64,000 bases of DNA, from positions 54,859,326 through 54,923,325 of the forward strand of contig NC_044497.1 in NCBI RefSeq assembly GCF_902362185.1, given 5' to 3'. The notes beneath the pieces were generated by a model. That model saw only the letters and a program-made list of their open reading frames with translations, was not told the DNA's origin and ran no database searches. This DNA is from Chanos chanos. Its lineage: Eukaryota > Chordata > Actinopteri > Gonorynchiformes > Chanidae. Made by a program: the position numbers and the translations under genes. This document shows positions 10,736 through 23,900 of the stretch, piece by piece (the stretch's first letter is position 1; each line of letters opens with the position of its first letter).

Positions 10736-13190
10736 GAAGCTGACAATCCTGTGTGAAGCCCTCAGGATCTGACACAATATTTTGCAGCTTGTAACTAACA
10801 TTAACTACTGCAGGTGGGAAACAGGCAATCAGTAAGATCCAGACGGCCACTCCTGTTTGTGCAATATTCGTACACACCTTTTGGGGCATCTGCAGAAAAA
10901 AGGAAGGTATATTGGTTCTTGTTTTTTTGTTAATGGGTGGTAGATAGCTCTTTTGTGCTATAGCACTGCGTTCAGAATGGATGTTGCCTTTGATGAGTCA
11001 TGGCGCACACTATTCTGAAGAACCTGAACACAGAGATGTACAAAACTAGCGAGCTCATGCTTGTTACTGAGCATACCTTGTTATTCAATCCTAGTCAGTG
11101 ACCAGCACAAGTTATATCAATCCACTTACTAGTCTGCCTGGCAAAACACTGCAGATTTTCACTGTTGAAATAAGATACATGTTGATGGGGGCTTTCCCAA
11201 TGAAAGTGATGCAAAGCATGGAGAAAAATTCAGAAGATTTATAACTGGAGCTGAATCTGTTCCAACACTATCTTTCCACACTGACTGACAACACAAGACA
11301 AATAAGGCCATTTTTTTCCTCAAATGCTCTGCTGTCGGCCCATCAAACACATACGGTTTCTCTGGTCACCCCGCCTCCAGAAGCCTCGTTAGCTCCACCC
11401 CCAATTTTTCCTTTACCTCCAGGTCTCTCCGCTATTCATTCACCTTCCTCAGACAACACAATGAAAATGCTGAGAACCCTGGAGAACCTTTTATGGTTTT
11501 GCTTTTGTTTCTTTATTTTTGTGATTATACTTTTTTATTAATATTTCCAGAAAGGCATGTTCAAAAGTAGTTAAATGCAATGTGGAAAAAAATATAGACG
11601 AGATAAAAGAAAATTAAAGACAGAAAAGCAGAATATAAACAAGGGGAGAGATATACATAGATACACGCAAAATATACACAAATCTTAGTAAGGACATCAC
11701 AGTGGTAATGCCAGAGTATTTGTAATAGATAAGCAAAGTCCCTTCCATGCATGAACTGTGGATAAACTAGCTTTATTCAGTCTAGCAACAGTCTGCTCTA
11801 ACATAGTGATGTTAAGCAAGGATCTAATCCAGATACATTTTTAGGTTTGTGTCTGGCACAGCTGAAGTATTACTTTTTGGGGGGGGGGGGGCAGTGAACC
11901 TGGAGATCCTTCAAGATGACTTGATTGTTTTCTGTGTTGATCTTGACTTGTCCTCAATCTCATTTGTACTCAGTCTTGATTTGGTCTCAACACCCTTTTA
12001 GATTCAGTCTTAACTTGACCTCAACTAGTCCTGGTCTTGGATTTGTTTTGGACCACCTGCAAAGGTGGTCTTGACTACCACCCTACATCCTCCTGCATCA
12101 GGTAGAGAGACCAGTGTTTTCTTTTTGTTGATTTCCTCTACAAACGGGAAACTGCAAAAGCTGTCTAACTTGCTTTCAGCCCCTCTGCATCATTCTGACT
12201 GCTGTCAAAGTGCTTCTACTTAAGGTGCATACAGTCTCAACTCAGATGTGCACGCTGCTTTTTCAGCAATGCCAGCCTGCAGAAGTTTGCTTTTAATAAC
12301 ACAGCGCTGAGCCAGCAGACCTCAACTACATCACTGAGAGTTCTGCATCAAGGGAAATGTGTTTACACCTGCTGGAGAGAATGCAGTCTGGAAGCAGATC
12401 CATAATTACTGACTGAACTTGGTTAAGTCCCTGCTGTCAGGGGGTGGGCTATGAGGCAAGATTCTCAGCGAGCCAATTTGGGATTCTCATGTCAAAAAGG
12501 ATGCACTTGAATTTTTGTTTATATGCTAAACATCTATCACACCTACTGCAAAAATACCACTAATCTGAAATAGTAGTTCTGTAGGACCCAGGTAGTGAAG
12601 GATCAGGTTTCCATCTGTAGATGATAAATGAGCAGAGATTTTAGGAAGGAGCATTCAAACATCTTAGGCTAGTTTTTTGTTAAGTATGACTGATGAGTGA
12701 CAAATATAAATGAATGTTTTCGTTCTGATTAGTCATTCTCAATCTTGCGTATTTCATATCTTTCCTGATTTCTGTAAGGAACACCCTCTACTATTTGTGT
12801 CAATCCAGACTATGGGACCAGGGAAATGTTAACACCAGGAATGTAATGTCTTAGTGTTTTCTTTTTATCCGCTGACCAGACTGATGGTATAGTTGGCACT
12901 ACGTAAAAAGAAATAAATCGGCCCGTTTATTAAGTATCGTTGATAAGAAAATGACTGAGCTTGTTCATCAAACTCATTTTTATACAATACTGCCTCAAAA
13001 CCTACAAATGGTCTACATATAATATCACAAGAAAAGCAAGACTAGAATTAGAAGTTCTTGCTGATGTCCTCGTTTGGAGTTACCGTTCCATACAGTCGGA
13101 TATTTCTTACCAGGCTACTCTTCGTCTCGACAGCAGTTACTGTAGCCCTGTTTTTTCCAGTCATGACGATTTTAAATTTCTCAAAACCCA
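10736..13190. other. Spacer between ApoL copies 1 and 2
   Basis: No gene was recognised. The part 12405-12860 is related to 32785-33445, the spacer before copy 5 (for example ctactgcaaaaataccact against ctaccgcaaaaatatcgct), so it is an old part of the repeating unit. The stretch near 11455-11520 matches 19470-19530 downstream of copy 2. A 13-base G run lies near 11879. A Leu/Phe-rich minus frame at 11561-11752 has no support as a gene. Confidence 0.5.
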
Positions 13191-13194
13191 TAAC

Positions 13195-13483
13195 TGATTA
13201 AACTCTAAAGTGAAGGTCGACAGCACAAATTTTCTCCACTGTTTGAGTTTTGCATGTTTAAATGAGGTGGATGGAGAAAGTCCTTGTTGATTTACCTTGT
13301 TAACCAGCGTGTGTCTCTATACTCAAGACGCTGATTAACAAGGTGTGACTGTATTGCGAAAGAAAAACGAAAGTAGAACAGAGGGATTAGAAGGATACGG
13401 AACTCCAGTGGGAACAGGTATAAAAAGCTTCATGTCTGAATAGCAAACCACATTTTACGTATAGGCCTACACCATAAAGTCCC
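13195..13483 (+). promoter_or_regulatory. Promoter of ApoL copy 2 (type A)
   Basis: A TATAAAA box at 13419-13425 lies 59 bases before the ATG, which places transcription start near 13450. About 45 bases upstream of the TATA box, at 13358-13374, is GAAAGAAAAACGAAAGT, a near match to the interferon-stimulated response element pattern GAAAnnGAAA. The block from ctctaaagtgaaggtcgac onward is conserved before copies 3 and 6. Interferon control is inferred from the motif and from the known interferon and TNF induction of mammalian APOLs. Confidence 0.65.
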
Positions 13484-16400
13484 ATGGATTCCAAAACTGT
13501 AAGGTAAGACTAAATTTGCTGTTTCTATGAGACAAAGTCCAGTTAACTAGTTTTTTTTAATGTTTTTATGAAATTGTAAAAGGTTCCGTCTCAGAGAAAA
13601 AGCAGTTTGTTGAATAACTTCTTGAAATCAGTAATTAAAGAGCAGAGAGGACGCGCAAGTTTCCCGGATATTTATTTTGGGGAAATTCTAGAAAATATCT
13701 TTTATTAGAAGTAACGGCTGAAGTGTGAAAGGTTGTCACTGTTTCATTCGGCTATCGTTCTGCATGTAGTTCCAAAAGCGGTCAAGATTCCTCTTCTGCA
13801 CCAGCCGTATGTACAAGTTTACTGACCAGCGTAGACGAAGTTCTGAAATGTTTTCGATAAGAAAAAAAAAACTATTTTCGTATTTAAATCACAAAATGTC
13901 ATAGTGCCATACTGCTTAGATGGCGATTCACTGGGAAATTTTACTTTTAAGAGGTGTATGAATAAAACGAGAGAAATATCCATGACGAGTCTGATCACTA
14001 CTTGGAGTTGTTGATGGTGACGGTGGTGGTGACAAGATACGTACAGAGTGTGGATCGATTCTAATGGTAAAAATAGTGGTGCTTCTTTATGTTAAACATA
14101 TCCTGTGGACGTCAGCCAGCATGCACTGAAGGCGTGATCATTTCTGTTGGCTTTAGTCAAATTGGTGGCAGCGTTGAGGAATGAACTACTCGGCGCAATT
14201 TATGAGTGCATAATGCATTCAGACCAGTCACAGGTTTTTTTTATTCTCACATGGTTCTTATAATTGGGAAAAGGAAAGAGGCATCAAGCATTTACTTGTG
14301 TCTGCTCATTTAAATAAAGAGAAAACTGTTTTTTGTACAGAGAGGAATTCTGTGAGCTTTTGAGCCAGTATGTCTGGGAAACCCTCACCAGCGTTGAAAT
14401 AGTTCAGGAATTCTGCGACAGGCAGCCAAAATGGTTCCTTCAGAGGGAGATGGAGCTGGACATGATGCGGGACATCAAGGAGCGGCTGGATAAAATTGAT
14501 TTAAAGTTTGACCATGTGCAGAAGGCTGAGGATAAGGCCAAGGCTTTTGGGGAGTATGTGTGGAGTGGACTGACTCAGGTAACAGCAGACTCCAGGCGTC
14601 AGGCCCTGGAAAAGGAGCTGGGAGCTGTCCTGGAGCAAACTCTGGAGGGGCTGAAGAAACTCCACCTCTTTCTGGATGCGGTGGAGATCCTAGCAGTGAC
14701 ATCACTGTTTGTGTTTACTGAAGATAGTTTCCTGCCAAAGGGGGTGAGTGCTGCTAGCATGCGATCAGTGATCTCAGCAGCCCGACTGGCCTCTCCACTC
14801 CTCATCCACTTTAAGAGAGACCCAGCTGCCTTCTTTTCACCTTTCCTCAGTAATGTGGAGGTCCTGGCCTTTCACCTGGACAAATACATGCACATCTCAC
14901 AACAGCTTTGTGAGAGAATGGAGAAAAGGTCAGAGCAAGTATTTAAATGTGATCTGACAACCAGTTTCTGATTTTGTGAAATCTATATTAATTTTATACA
15001 CAGAAAACTTTTTTCGCTAACAGAGGTACAGCCATAGAGTTTTTAATCTCATTCAAGTGTAGTTCCTATTCTCAAAATGATGTTGATTTTTGTTCACTTC
15101 AGAGCAAAGACCATATTATATTCTGGAAGCAGACACAGGTAAGTGACATTAAATGTAAAAGCAGTTAGAATCACTCATATTTCACTCATAAAATGTTATA
15201 ACTGAGCAGTATTGTACGCAGTACCAATGTCATGCAATGTTCTTACTTGAAATTGTAATTGCCCGCCGGGTCGGCACCTATTGCACACCTGTCTGGCCAT
15301 GAAGTGGTCTCCTCTCTCTGTGGTCCTTCTCACGATTTCTCTAATTTTCCCATTGCCCTTTTGGGTTTTTGGGGAGTTTTTTCTTGCCTGCCATGAGGAT
15401 TAAGTCAGGGGGTGCCGTCCTGTTTTGATTTTTATTGTTGTGGCATGTAAAGCCCTTTGAAACTGTAAACAGTGATATTGGGCTCTAAATAAACTTGAAA
15501 CTTGAGACTTGGTCAATCCTTTGTCAGTAAAAAATGAAATGGAGCAAAGAAATTGTTTTCAGATGAATGTTATGGCTATTTCACAAAGAATGAAAACAAA
15601 ACTCTTTTTAGAGGGAAGAATGGTCATCCTAAACTGAAAATCAATTTGGAAATGAGTGATGAACCTGTTCAGAAAATGCTAGACCATTTGAAACAACTGA
15701 ACCACATCAGGTAAGTGAAACTTAGAAATGTTGTTGTGTTGTTTTTTTTCCAATTCTAAAAACTCTCTTTGATTAATGAGTTGCTAACACTCACCCTTCA
15801 AACTCCTTTAGAATGGACCAGGACTTCCGGATAACCTTCTTGTTTCAGGAGAAGGCTCTGAACTTCATTGGCCTGTTTAACCTGCGCTATGAGAGAATGC
15901 TGAAGTTCTTATCCGAACTTGAGGAAAGTGCTGAGCAGTTGGACAAGATGAAGAAAGGGGCCAGCATCTCCAGCGTAGCAGGAAGTTCAGTTGGTGTTGC
16001 AGGTGGAGTCCTGTCCATTGTTGGTTTAGCACTTACCCCTGTCACTGCAGGGGTATCTTTAGCCCTTACTCTAACAGGTGTTGGCTTAGGGGTTACGAGT
16101 GGTGTCAACAGTGTCGTCACTGGCATCACTGAGCTGGCAGTTAACAGTCGACATGGGAAAAATGCCAATGCCGTCTTCCAGAAATACATGGAAGATGTTC
16201 AGACGCTTCAGGACTTTCTGGAGCAGGTGGCCAACGGTGAAGGTCCTGCAGTGGACTCAGATCTGGTTAATGTTGTGTTGGGAGCAGGGAAAGTTGTTGC
16301 TAGAGCAGGGGCAGTGGCCAAAGGTGTCGATAGCATAGTGGATGCTGCCTCAGCAGTCAAAGTTCTCAAATCTGAGCAAGTTATTCAGAGTGCAGCTAAA

Positions 16401-16751
16401 ATGGGGCTCCAGGAGGCTAAAGCAACAAGAAACATCCCCAATTTGGCGGCCGACCTGCCTGATATTGGACAACTAGCTAAAGGGACTCCTCTTGCCATGT
16501 CCAAATCAGCCAGATCTGGTTTCATCGCACTCAATGCCCTCTTCATTGGTCTTGACGTCCTTTTTATCTGCAAAGATAGCGTCAGCCTAGCAAAAGGAAG
16601 TAAGAGCGAGGTTTCTGAGCTCATTCGTTCCAGGGTGGCGCTGTGGTGCTCTGAGCTCGAATCTTGGAAGAAAGTCAATGACTCTCTGTGCAGAGGGATA
16701 TGGAGGTTCAGGAAGTGCCAGTGGATCCTCGAGGAGAAATTTCATCCATAG
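13484..16751 (+). CDS. ApoL-like gene, copy 2 (complete)
   Basis: Five coding exons: 13484-13503, 14341-14928, 15103-15138, 15612-15710 and 15812-16751, together 1683 nt and 560 residues. All introns are phase 2 and all junctions are GT-AG. The start is ATG in the short first exon (MDSKTVREEF); with no hydrophobic leader the product is probably intracellular. Residues 1-203 form a helical N-terminal domain with a charged, possibly coiled-coil stretch (about 40-75). Exons 3 and 4 add 12 and 33 residues. The ApoL part starts near 249, with a hydrophobic hairpin about 306-353 (GVAGGVLSIVGLALTPVTAG) and a second hydrophobic helix about 484-500 (GFIALNALFIGLDVLFI), then DSVSLAKGSKSEVSELIRSR, as in mammalian APOLs. 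The family acts at membranes in lipid handling, cell death and innate defence; the role here is unknown. This is the reference copy for the array. Poly(A) signal 17523-17528. Confidence 0.9.
15248..15512 (+). mobile_element. LINE/SINE 3'-end fragment in intron 3 of copy 2
   Basis: The stretch includes tctggccatgaagtggtctc, gggagttttttcttgcctgc and gtaaagccctttgaaactgt, and ends with ctaaataaacttgaaactt. This is the well-known 3' tail of a fish non-LTR element. Copies 1, 3 and 6 lack it at this position, so it inserted after the duplication. Confidence 0.6.
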
Positions 16752-18159
16752 ATGTTACACAAAAATTATCAAAGAAAAAGGGGGAAACAAATAACCATTT
16801 TTTAAGTAGTGATCATTTTCGTAATATCATTCTCAGTACTTGAGACAAACTTTGGCATATTTGGCCAAAATTGTTAAATTTACTCATGAAGATTGTTGAT
16901 TAAAATATGTTGTTGTTAGCAGTAGGAGCAGTAGGTGATTTGTATTTTTTAACAGGGGGGATGGCCCTATGGTCACTGACACTATAGAGTATATAGGGGG
17001 ATGGCAGGTTATCGAGGTGGATGCAGTTTGGACATTTTGCTAACAAAGGGGTTGGCATCCCCCCTCATCCCCCTACAAATTGGCTGCTGAGTAGGTGTGC
17101 AGCAATTATTGAATGATCATATTACATGATTGAATCTCTTCCCTCATTTCAAATCAATACGGTTTTATATTTAAATATATATGTGTTTACAGGTTTTTAT
17201 GAACTGCACTTATGTCTCAATATCAGATCAAGTTTTATCTTCACCAGATGTGTACGATTTCAACTCTTTTTAGTGTATATGTTGACTGTTAGGAGTTTAA
17301 AACAGTTGTGATGCAGGTTTTTGTCTAATTTTTGTCAGTTTTTGTCTTTTCATACTGAATAACTTAATGAGTTACATCAGATTCAGAGTGTTTTGTAATA
17401 TATAAAATTTGCTGTAATATGCTGATTCCAATTTCAAAAAGAAAAAATATATATACACATATATATATATACACATATAATCATGTAATGACCAATATGT
17501 CATTTTCTTCCATGATGAGCTGAATAAAAGTTGTCTGAAAACCTTCACTTAGACATTTGTGCTCTACTTTTCTCTCAGATAAAGAAAGTTGAGATAAAGA
17601 TGGATTGTGGACCTTTTCTGTTTTCATGTTTGCCTTTTTGTTAATTTCTCTGTGTTTAACTAAAGAGCCAACAAAAATTTAATTCACGGGGGAAAAAAAC
17701 AAAAAACAAGATGCTTACTGTGGAAGTGATACTGACATCAGCATACAAAGTGAAAATACACTCTATTCCTGGAAGTACATTTTTGGGCAAGAGTAGAGGC
17801 CCAGAATTCCCACATGAATCCCTGAGTTCCTGGTGCAGTATTTTGGGATGTGGGACAAACACCTAGTGGAGACTGTGCAGGAGTGGCCAGCATGACACAA
17901 ACACTATTGTTTTTACTGTATGTCTTACTAATCACAACCTTTGCCAGTAATTATCTTTTAAGCAGGCCAGTGTGACATTCCTTGATATTGCCACAGCTTT
18001 TATATATTTTACTCTATATTTTCATTAGTAAATTGTTAAACACATTCTCTTGGTGTAGGCTATGTGATTTCAGTGCATCTGGAGAGAAAAAGGAAAGAAA
18101 AGATTCAGAGTGGATCCGACATGCTTCAGAGTTGAAGTTAAGATATTCAGTGTTGTGGC
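16752..18159 (+). other. 3' UTR and 3' flank of ApoL copy 2
   Basis: The same 3' flank as copy 1, with the conserved AATAAA at 17523-17528. A small G-rich insertion at about 16956-17076 (ends ggggggatgg and catcccccc) is shared with copy 5 (about 36868-37600) but absent from copy 1, linking copies 2 and 5 by descent. Short TATATA runs occur near 17445-17477. Confidence 0.55.
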
Positions 18160-19453
18160 TAGGGGCTGCAACAATAACCACATCACCGCCATACCGTGGT
18201 ATTAGGAGGTATATCGCGATGTTGAGCCCGTCACCGCCATTACCATCATAACAGCTTTTTTCTGCCTTATCTGAGAGTGCTGACGCCCTCATGTAGGTTT
18301 TGGCTTGGTCTTTTGCCTTGTCTACATGTATTCGCATATTTTCGAAAATTTGCTTTTTTCTATCAATTTTGAAAAGGATCAGGTCCACAGTAGCCTATAT
18401 GCATTTTTAATGTCTCCACACAAAAACGAGAAAACGATTCTAAAACGCCCATACCTCCACACAGAGCACACCTAGCAGCACATCACGTCATTGTAACCTT
18501 ATGGTCGCTTGACCAATCAAATTAATCGACAGCACCGACACCGAGGATAAGCGATTTGCGAGTCTGGTGTTGAAAAGAAGTGAGTAACTGCAACTGTTAA
18601 CAAACAATGTGGAGGAAAACATTCAGTACATGATAGCCCATGTCTACATCCATGTTTATTAATTATAATGCATAACAACTCACATAAAATGCTTTTTAAA
18701 ATGTGTGTAATAACTATTTCCTTAGTTTTAAGTTAATCAACCAAATATTTAGCATGTTCAATATTTGAAAGGCACGCCATGAATAAACTAGTACAATTAG
18801 CCTAGGCGACGGCTTTGAACTCAATCGATGGATTTTTGTATTTTTAAAGCGATGCGAAGCAAAGCAAAACGTGTCATAGCCAGGTTGCGGACATTTTGGG
18901 TTTGAACCCAATGACAAGGGGGAAACAGCCCATTTAGAAGAGGCAGCATGTCGCATTTGTGGTAAAAAGGTATCAGTGAAGCGAGCTATAGCCAGAGTCA
19001 GACCACACGACTTTAAAAATTCTAAGATCGCAAAACTTCTCAAATTACACAACATTCTTTCTTGCAATCTGATGCCCTGTCGACGTTGTGCTGCGCACAC
19101 TACAAAGCTGAGCACAGACAAGGCTTCACAAATTACAAGACCTGTCACCTGAGAGGGATCCCTGACAGGGTTTTTTATCCCTATACTCACGAAATAACAG
19201 GCGAGGAGTGAAAACACGCAAAACTGTTTGTTTTCTTGCAGCTTTGTCAAAGCCAGACAAGAATGTAAGTGGTGGGAGACACTTTGCTTACAACATCTTT
19301 GTTTTTACCAACAACGGCGGATGAATAGATGCCCTCAAGTGTCGGTTTCAACGTATAAAGGGACAAGTAACGTCAAACAAATGAAAAATTAAACGCAAGG
19401 TCGGCATTCTTCAAATACCACGGTAAGGAACTTGCTATACCGCAGCAGCCCTA
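18160..19453 (+). mobile_element. Decayed hAT transposon with BED-finger remnant
   Basis: The ends taggggctgc and the inverted gcagcccta form short terminal repeats. Near 18901 the plus strand reads FEPNDKGETAHLEEAACRIC followed by GKKVSVK, which resembles the start of the BED zinc finger of hAT transposases (Cys-x-x-Cys at 18949-18960). No intact transposase follows. No clean 8-base target duplication was seen, so the right flank may have recombined; it matches sequence from further downstream in the unit (near 11455). Confidence 0.55.
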
Positions 19454-20520
19454 TTCTTTTATGCTATCATATTAATGCAATGAAAATGCCGAGAACCTTT
19501 TTTTGGTTTTGGTTTTGTTTTGTTTTTTGCTGTTGTGATAATTCTTCCAGAAAGACATGTACAAACATAAAGATAAATATATATATATGTATATATATTT
19601 GCATTATGGTATGATTCAGCCTAAAGCTTATTAAAGAAATTACTAAAACAACACACAGTCACAGTCTTAACTGATTGCTTTCACATGTCATTTTAGAGTA
19701 CTAATAAATAACAGGGACACGTTTCCATGTTAACTTACTATTTACAAGGCAGTACAAACAAAGATTATTGACATTTAATTATAAGCAAAACAACCCAACA
19801 TTGAAACAAAATCGAGGTTTCACTGGTTCACTGCCCAACTGTCAGAGTACCAGGCCCGTTGCCATAGAAACTCTCACACACCACGCGTGTACTCCTTACA
19901 CTAATATAAAAACTATTAATTTTACAAGTACTCTTTACAAATTCAAATATTCAAGTAGCCATCTATAGAGAGCAAGTATTGAGACAGAAAATATACATTA
20001 ATCATAAAAACAAAACCATGAAAAAAGAAAGAAGCCTGTTACAATCATGACTTCGTTCCGCTAGCACTGGACAATAACGGTTACATTAACTACTTATTTA
20101 TCACTAACCTTTCACACACAAAAATGAAACTGATGCGATTACTAATTATATTATAATATTGAGGTGGAATATGATTATTACAATAATACAAACCTGTTAA
20201 AACACGGGAAAATTGTGGACGGAGGGAGAAGACGCGACTCGCATTCTCCTCTGCCTGAGAACGTGCACAGCTTTCGGTTGGTCTGCGTCTCTCCCTCTTG
20301 GGGCTAACACGCACAACAGAACGCACAGAGCATTATTTAAGTTTAACAGCAAAACAATGAAATAAACATTACACAAAGAAATTACTTAAACGTTGAAATA
20401 TAAGCAAGTGACAAAGACATTTTCCATTTTCCAACCATTCAACCAAACCGTTCAACCATTAGTGAATCAAGCTTTTCTGCATTAGACTTTTCTGTCTTGA
20501 GTGATAAATTTATCTTGTCA
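19454..20520. other. Spacer upstream of ApoL copy 3
   Basis: AT-rich sequence without a recognised gene. The first 80 bases resemble 11440-11520. Short open frames on both strands have no recognisable product. A short TA-rich run lies at 19577-19600. Confidence 0.5.
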
Positions 20521-20524
20521 CACA

Positions 20525-20921
20525 TACAGTCGGATATTTCTCATTAGGCTACTCTTCGTCTAGGCAGTAGTTACTTTAGCCCGTTTTTTTTTCAGTCATG
20601 ACGATTTTAAATTTCTCAAAATCCATAACTGATCACACTCTACAGTGAAGGTCGACAGCACAAATATTCTCCACTTTATGAGTTTTGGATGTTTAACTGA
20701 GGTGGATGGAGAAAACCCTTATTTATTTATCTTGTTAACTAGCGTCTTGACTTTAGAGTCACACTGAATGCCATTAACTTGTGACTGTATCGCGAGCAAT
20801 AAAAGAAAAACGAAAGTAGAACAGAGGGATTAGAAGGACACGGAACTCTTCCAGTGGGAACAGGTATAAAAAGCTTTCTGAGTAGCAAACCACATTTTCC
20901 GTGTAAACTGGATTCCAAACC
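20525..20921 (+). promoter_or_regulatory. Promoter of ApoL copy 3 (type A)
   Basis: A TATAAAAA box at 20865-20872 lies 50 bases before the ATG. An ISRE-like AAAGAAAAACGAAAGT is at 20802-20817. The segment from agtcggatatttctcattag to the ATG matches the copy 2 promoter closely, including the ctacagtgaaggtcgacagc block. Confidence 0.65.
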
Positions 20922-23900
20922 ATGGATTCCAAAATTGCAAGGTGAGACTGAATTTGCTGTTTTCTTTGAGACAAATACCAGTTTACAAATTTTTTAATGC
21001 TTTTATGAAATCGTAAAAGGTTCAGTGTCAGAAAAAAGCAGTTTGTTGAAAATCTTCTTGAAATCAGTAATAGCCTAAAAGAGCAGAAAGGAATGCGCAA
21101 GTTTCCCCGATCTTTCTTTTGGGGAAATTCATAAAATATCTTTTATTAGAAGTAACGGCTGAAGTGTGAAAAGTTGTCACTGTTTCATTCGGCTATCGTT
21201 CTATATGTAGTTCCAAAGGCGGTGAAGATTCCTCTTCCGCAGCAGCCGTATGTACAAGTCTACTGACCAGCGTGAACTGTTATGAGATGTTTTCGATAAG
21301 TAAAAAAAAAAAAATTTTTCTTATTTAAAAACAAAAAATGTCATAGTGCCATACTGCTCATGTAACCCTTAACTTTGTTACTATAGAAGGGTTGCTATGA
21401 GCAGCGGGTGTTGTTCTGTTAGGGCTGTGTAGGCCTACTTAAAGTTTAAGTTTCAGTGATTGCACACTGTGAATAGTGAGCAGTGAATTTGTCCTCTGCA
21501 TTTAACCCATCCAACACACACAACAGACGCAGGAGCAGTGGGCAGCATACCTCTGCGCCCGGGGAGCATTAGGGTTAAGTGCCTTGCTCAAGGGCACACA
21601 GTCACAGTCACAAGCCCGGTTCTCTAACCTTTAGACCACACTGTGCTTAAGGTTTGCTATAGGCTATAATAAAACCACTTATTTCGGGGAAGATGAACGG
21701 TCATTCATTATTTGAATGAAGAAAAAAATTAAACAGCATGTAATGCATCGAGAAGAAAACACAACAAAGGAAATGAAAGTACAGTAAACCGCCTTACAGG
21801 CCTCGTTGTGCATAACTGAGGCCCTGTTTACACCTTGCATTAAGATCCGATTTTGGTGATCTGATCACAAGTGGACAGCTGAAAAGTACAGGTGTAAGTG
21901 CATCCAATGCGAACTGAGGTCACCTCGAGATCCGATCACTCAGATCACATTCGGAGGTGGTCTGGACCGCATATGACCACATTCTTATAGCAGTGTAAAC
22001 ACGAATGCGAACTCGACCACATTGAACGACCGCCTACTCAACTGACATCCCCTGCTTACGCGGAAGTACGAACTCGTTCTCCTATGTACACATTCGCTAG
22101 CTAACGGCGTCATATTATTAAAGTGCGACAACAGGCAAGAACAACAGCAACTGGCAAAATGGATATTGTTTTGATTTTTTCTTCTTCTTCTTTTTCTTCT
22201 CTTAATTAGGCACGGGAAGTGCATTCATGCCTCCCGCTGATTAAAAACAATAACGTTTAACGTGAAAAAAGCTTAACGTGGCTTAATGTTCCAAAACTGC
22301 GCTCAATGATCACCAAATTTGTCTGACATCTCACATATTATAAGCACTAACTCCAATCAAAAAAACAAAACTGAAATTCAATGAAAGGGGTAACGTGTAA
22401 CATATAGAGCGGGGAAGTGAGATCTGATCTTAAGTGGTCACTGGAGACATGCATTCTAAAGCCAGAGCTATCCACTTGTGATCGGATCAACAAAATCGGA
22501 TCTTAATGCAAGGTGTAAACAGGGCCTCAGACCACATTCGGAGATGGTCTGGAACACATATGACCACATTCTTATAGCAGTGTAAACGCGAATGCGAACT
22601 CGATCACTTTGAACGACCGCCTACTCAACTGAAGTCCGCAGTGATATTGTCTTAATACCTCTGGAGGACTTTTTTTTACGTGTGGTGAGTTGCAAACCGG
22701 TTCGTCGAATGTTCCATCCAGGGCTCAGTTGCAGTCACACACGCTCCCGTACGGTGCAGCGATGTCCCAAAGTTACACACACGCACATCGCGTCGCGAAC
22801 GATCTAAGCACAGTCATCACTCCGCGCCGATATACAGATCCGCCACAGACAACCTCAGTGCTATCAGACAACGGTGCAGACAGCAAAGAAATCCTTGCAG
22901 CAATGGAAATCAATGGCGCGCGGCTCATTATAACACACACACATACACACACTCACTTACACAACTTGCATCAGCACCCACACATAATATTTTAAGTAGG
23001 CTTACAACTCCAATGACATGTTTTCCCACAGTGTGCTGGGCACTTCATAATCTCCGATTTTAAAATAAACTAGTGCCAAGTAGACAACTATGGACTTGCT
23101 AAAGCACAACGATGCATTTTATACACATCTGCACAATTAATATTAAATTCCACTGCATTCATACAAACGCAATAAAGTTCCGGTACCATTCTATTACACA
23201 GCTTGCCTTGTACATTAAAAGTTTAAATATGAGAACATAGGCTCACCTATCAGACAACGGTGCAGACAGTGAAGAAATACTTGCAGGAATGGAAATCAAT
23301 GGCGCGAATTTGCATAAATCCCGCTTGTTCGTAACCATTTGGTTAACCCTTTATTTGCCTGACTACCGCTGTGTTGGCTTATGAGGGTTACACTTAGATG
23401 GTGATGCACTGGGAAACTTTATTTTAAGAGGTGTACAAATAAAATGAGAGAAAAATCCATGACGAGTCTGATCATTGCTTCAGGGGCGTCGGAAGCGGGG
23501 CAGCAGGGGCACTGCAGCCAGCACTGCAGACATGATCAGTTCTGTTGGGTTTAGTAAAATTGGTGGCAGCGTTCTGGAATGAACTATGCAGCGCAACTTA
23601 GGAGTGCTTAATGCATTCAGACCAGTCGCAGGTTTTTTGCTCTCACATAGTTCTTATAATTGGGAAAAGGAAAGAGGCATCAAGCATTAATTTGCTGCCA
23701 AATTAAATAAAGAGAACACATTTTTTTTGTACAGAAAGGAATTCTGTGAGCTTTTCAGCCAGTATGTCTGGGAAACCCTCACCAGCGTTGAAATAGTTCA
23801 AGAATTCTGCGACAGGCAGACAAAATGGTTCCTTAAGAGGGAGATGGATCTGGACACGATGCGAGACATCAAGGAGCGGCTGGATAAAATTGATTTAAAG

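Larger units (their letters stand above)
21361..23392. mobile_element. Two-kilobase composite insertion in intron 1 of copy 3
   Basis: Copy 2 reads tactgcttagatgg at the matching place; here about 2.03 kb separates the two halves. The outer ends TGTAACCCT and AGGGTTACA are exact inverted repeats, and ctca/ctta flanks may be a mutated target duplication. Inside are a SINE (21441-21654) and a long-TIR MITE (21816-22530). A second internal repeat, acaacggtgcagacag with aatggaaatcaatggcgcg, occurs at about 22870-22921 and 23256-23308. The outer element could be an LTR fossil or a TIR element; the family is not settled. Confidence 0.5.

Noticed and set aside
14333-14340. Starting ApoL proteins at the TTG/Tyr codons just before exon 2
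   Set aside because: These bases are the splice acceptor (tttgtacag). An ATG-bearing 20-nt first exon with a consensus donor and matching phase exists upstream.
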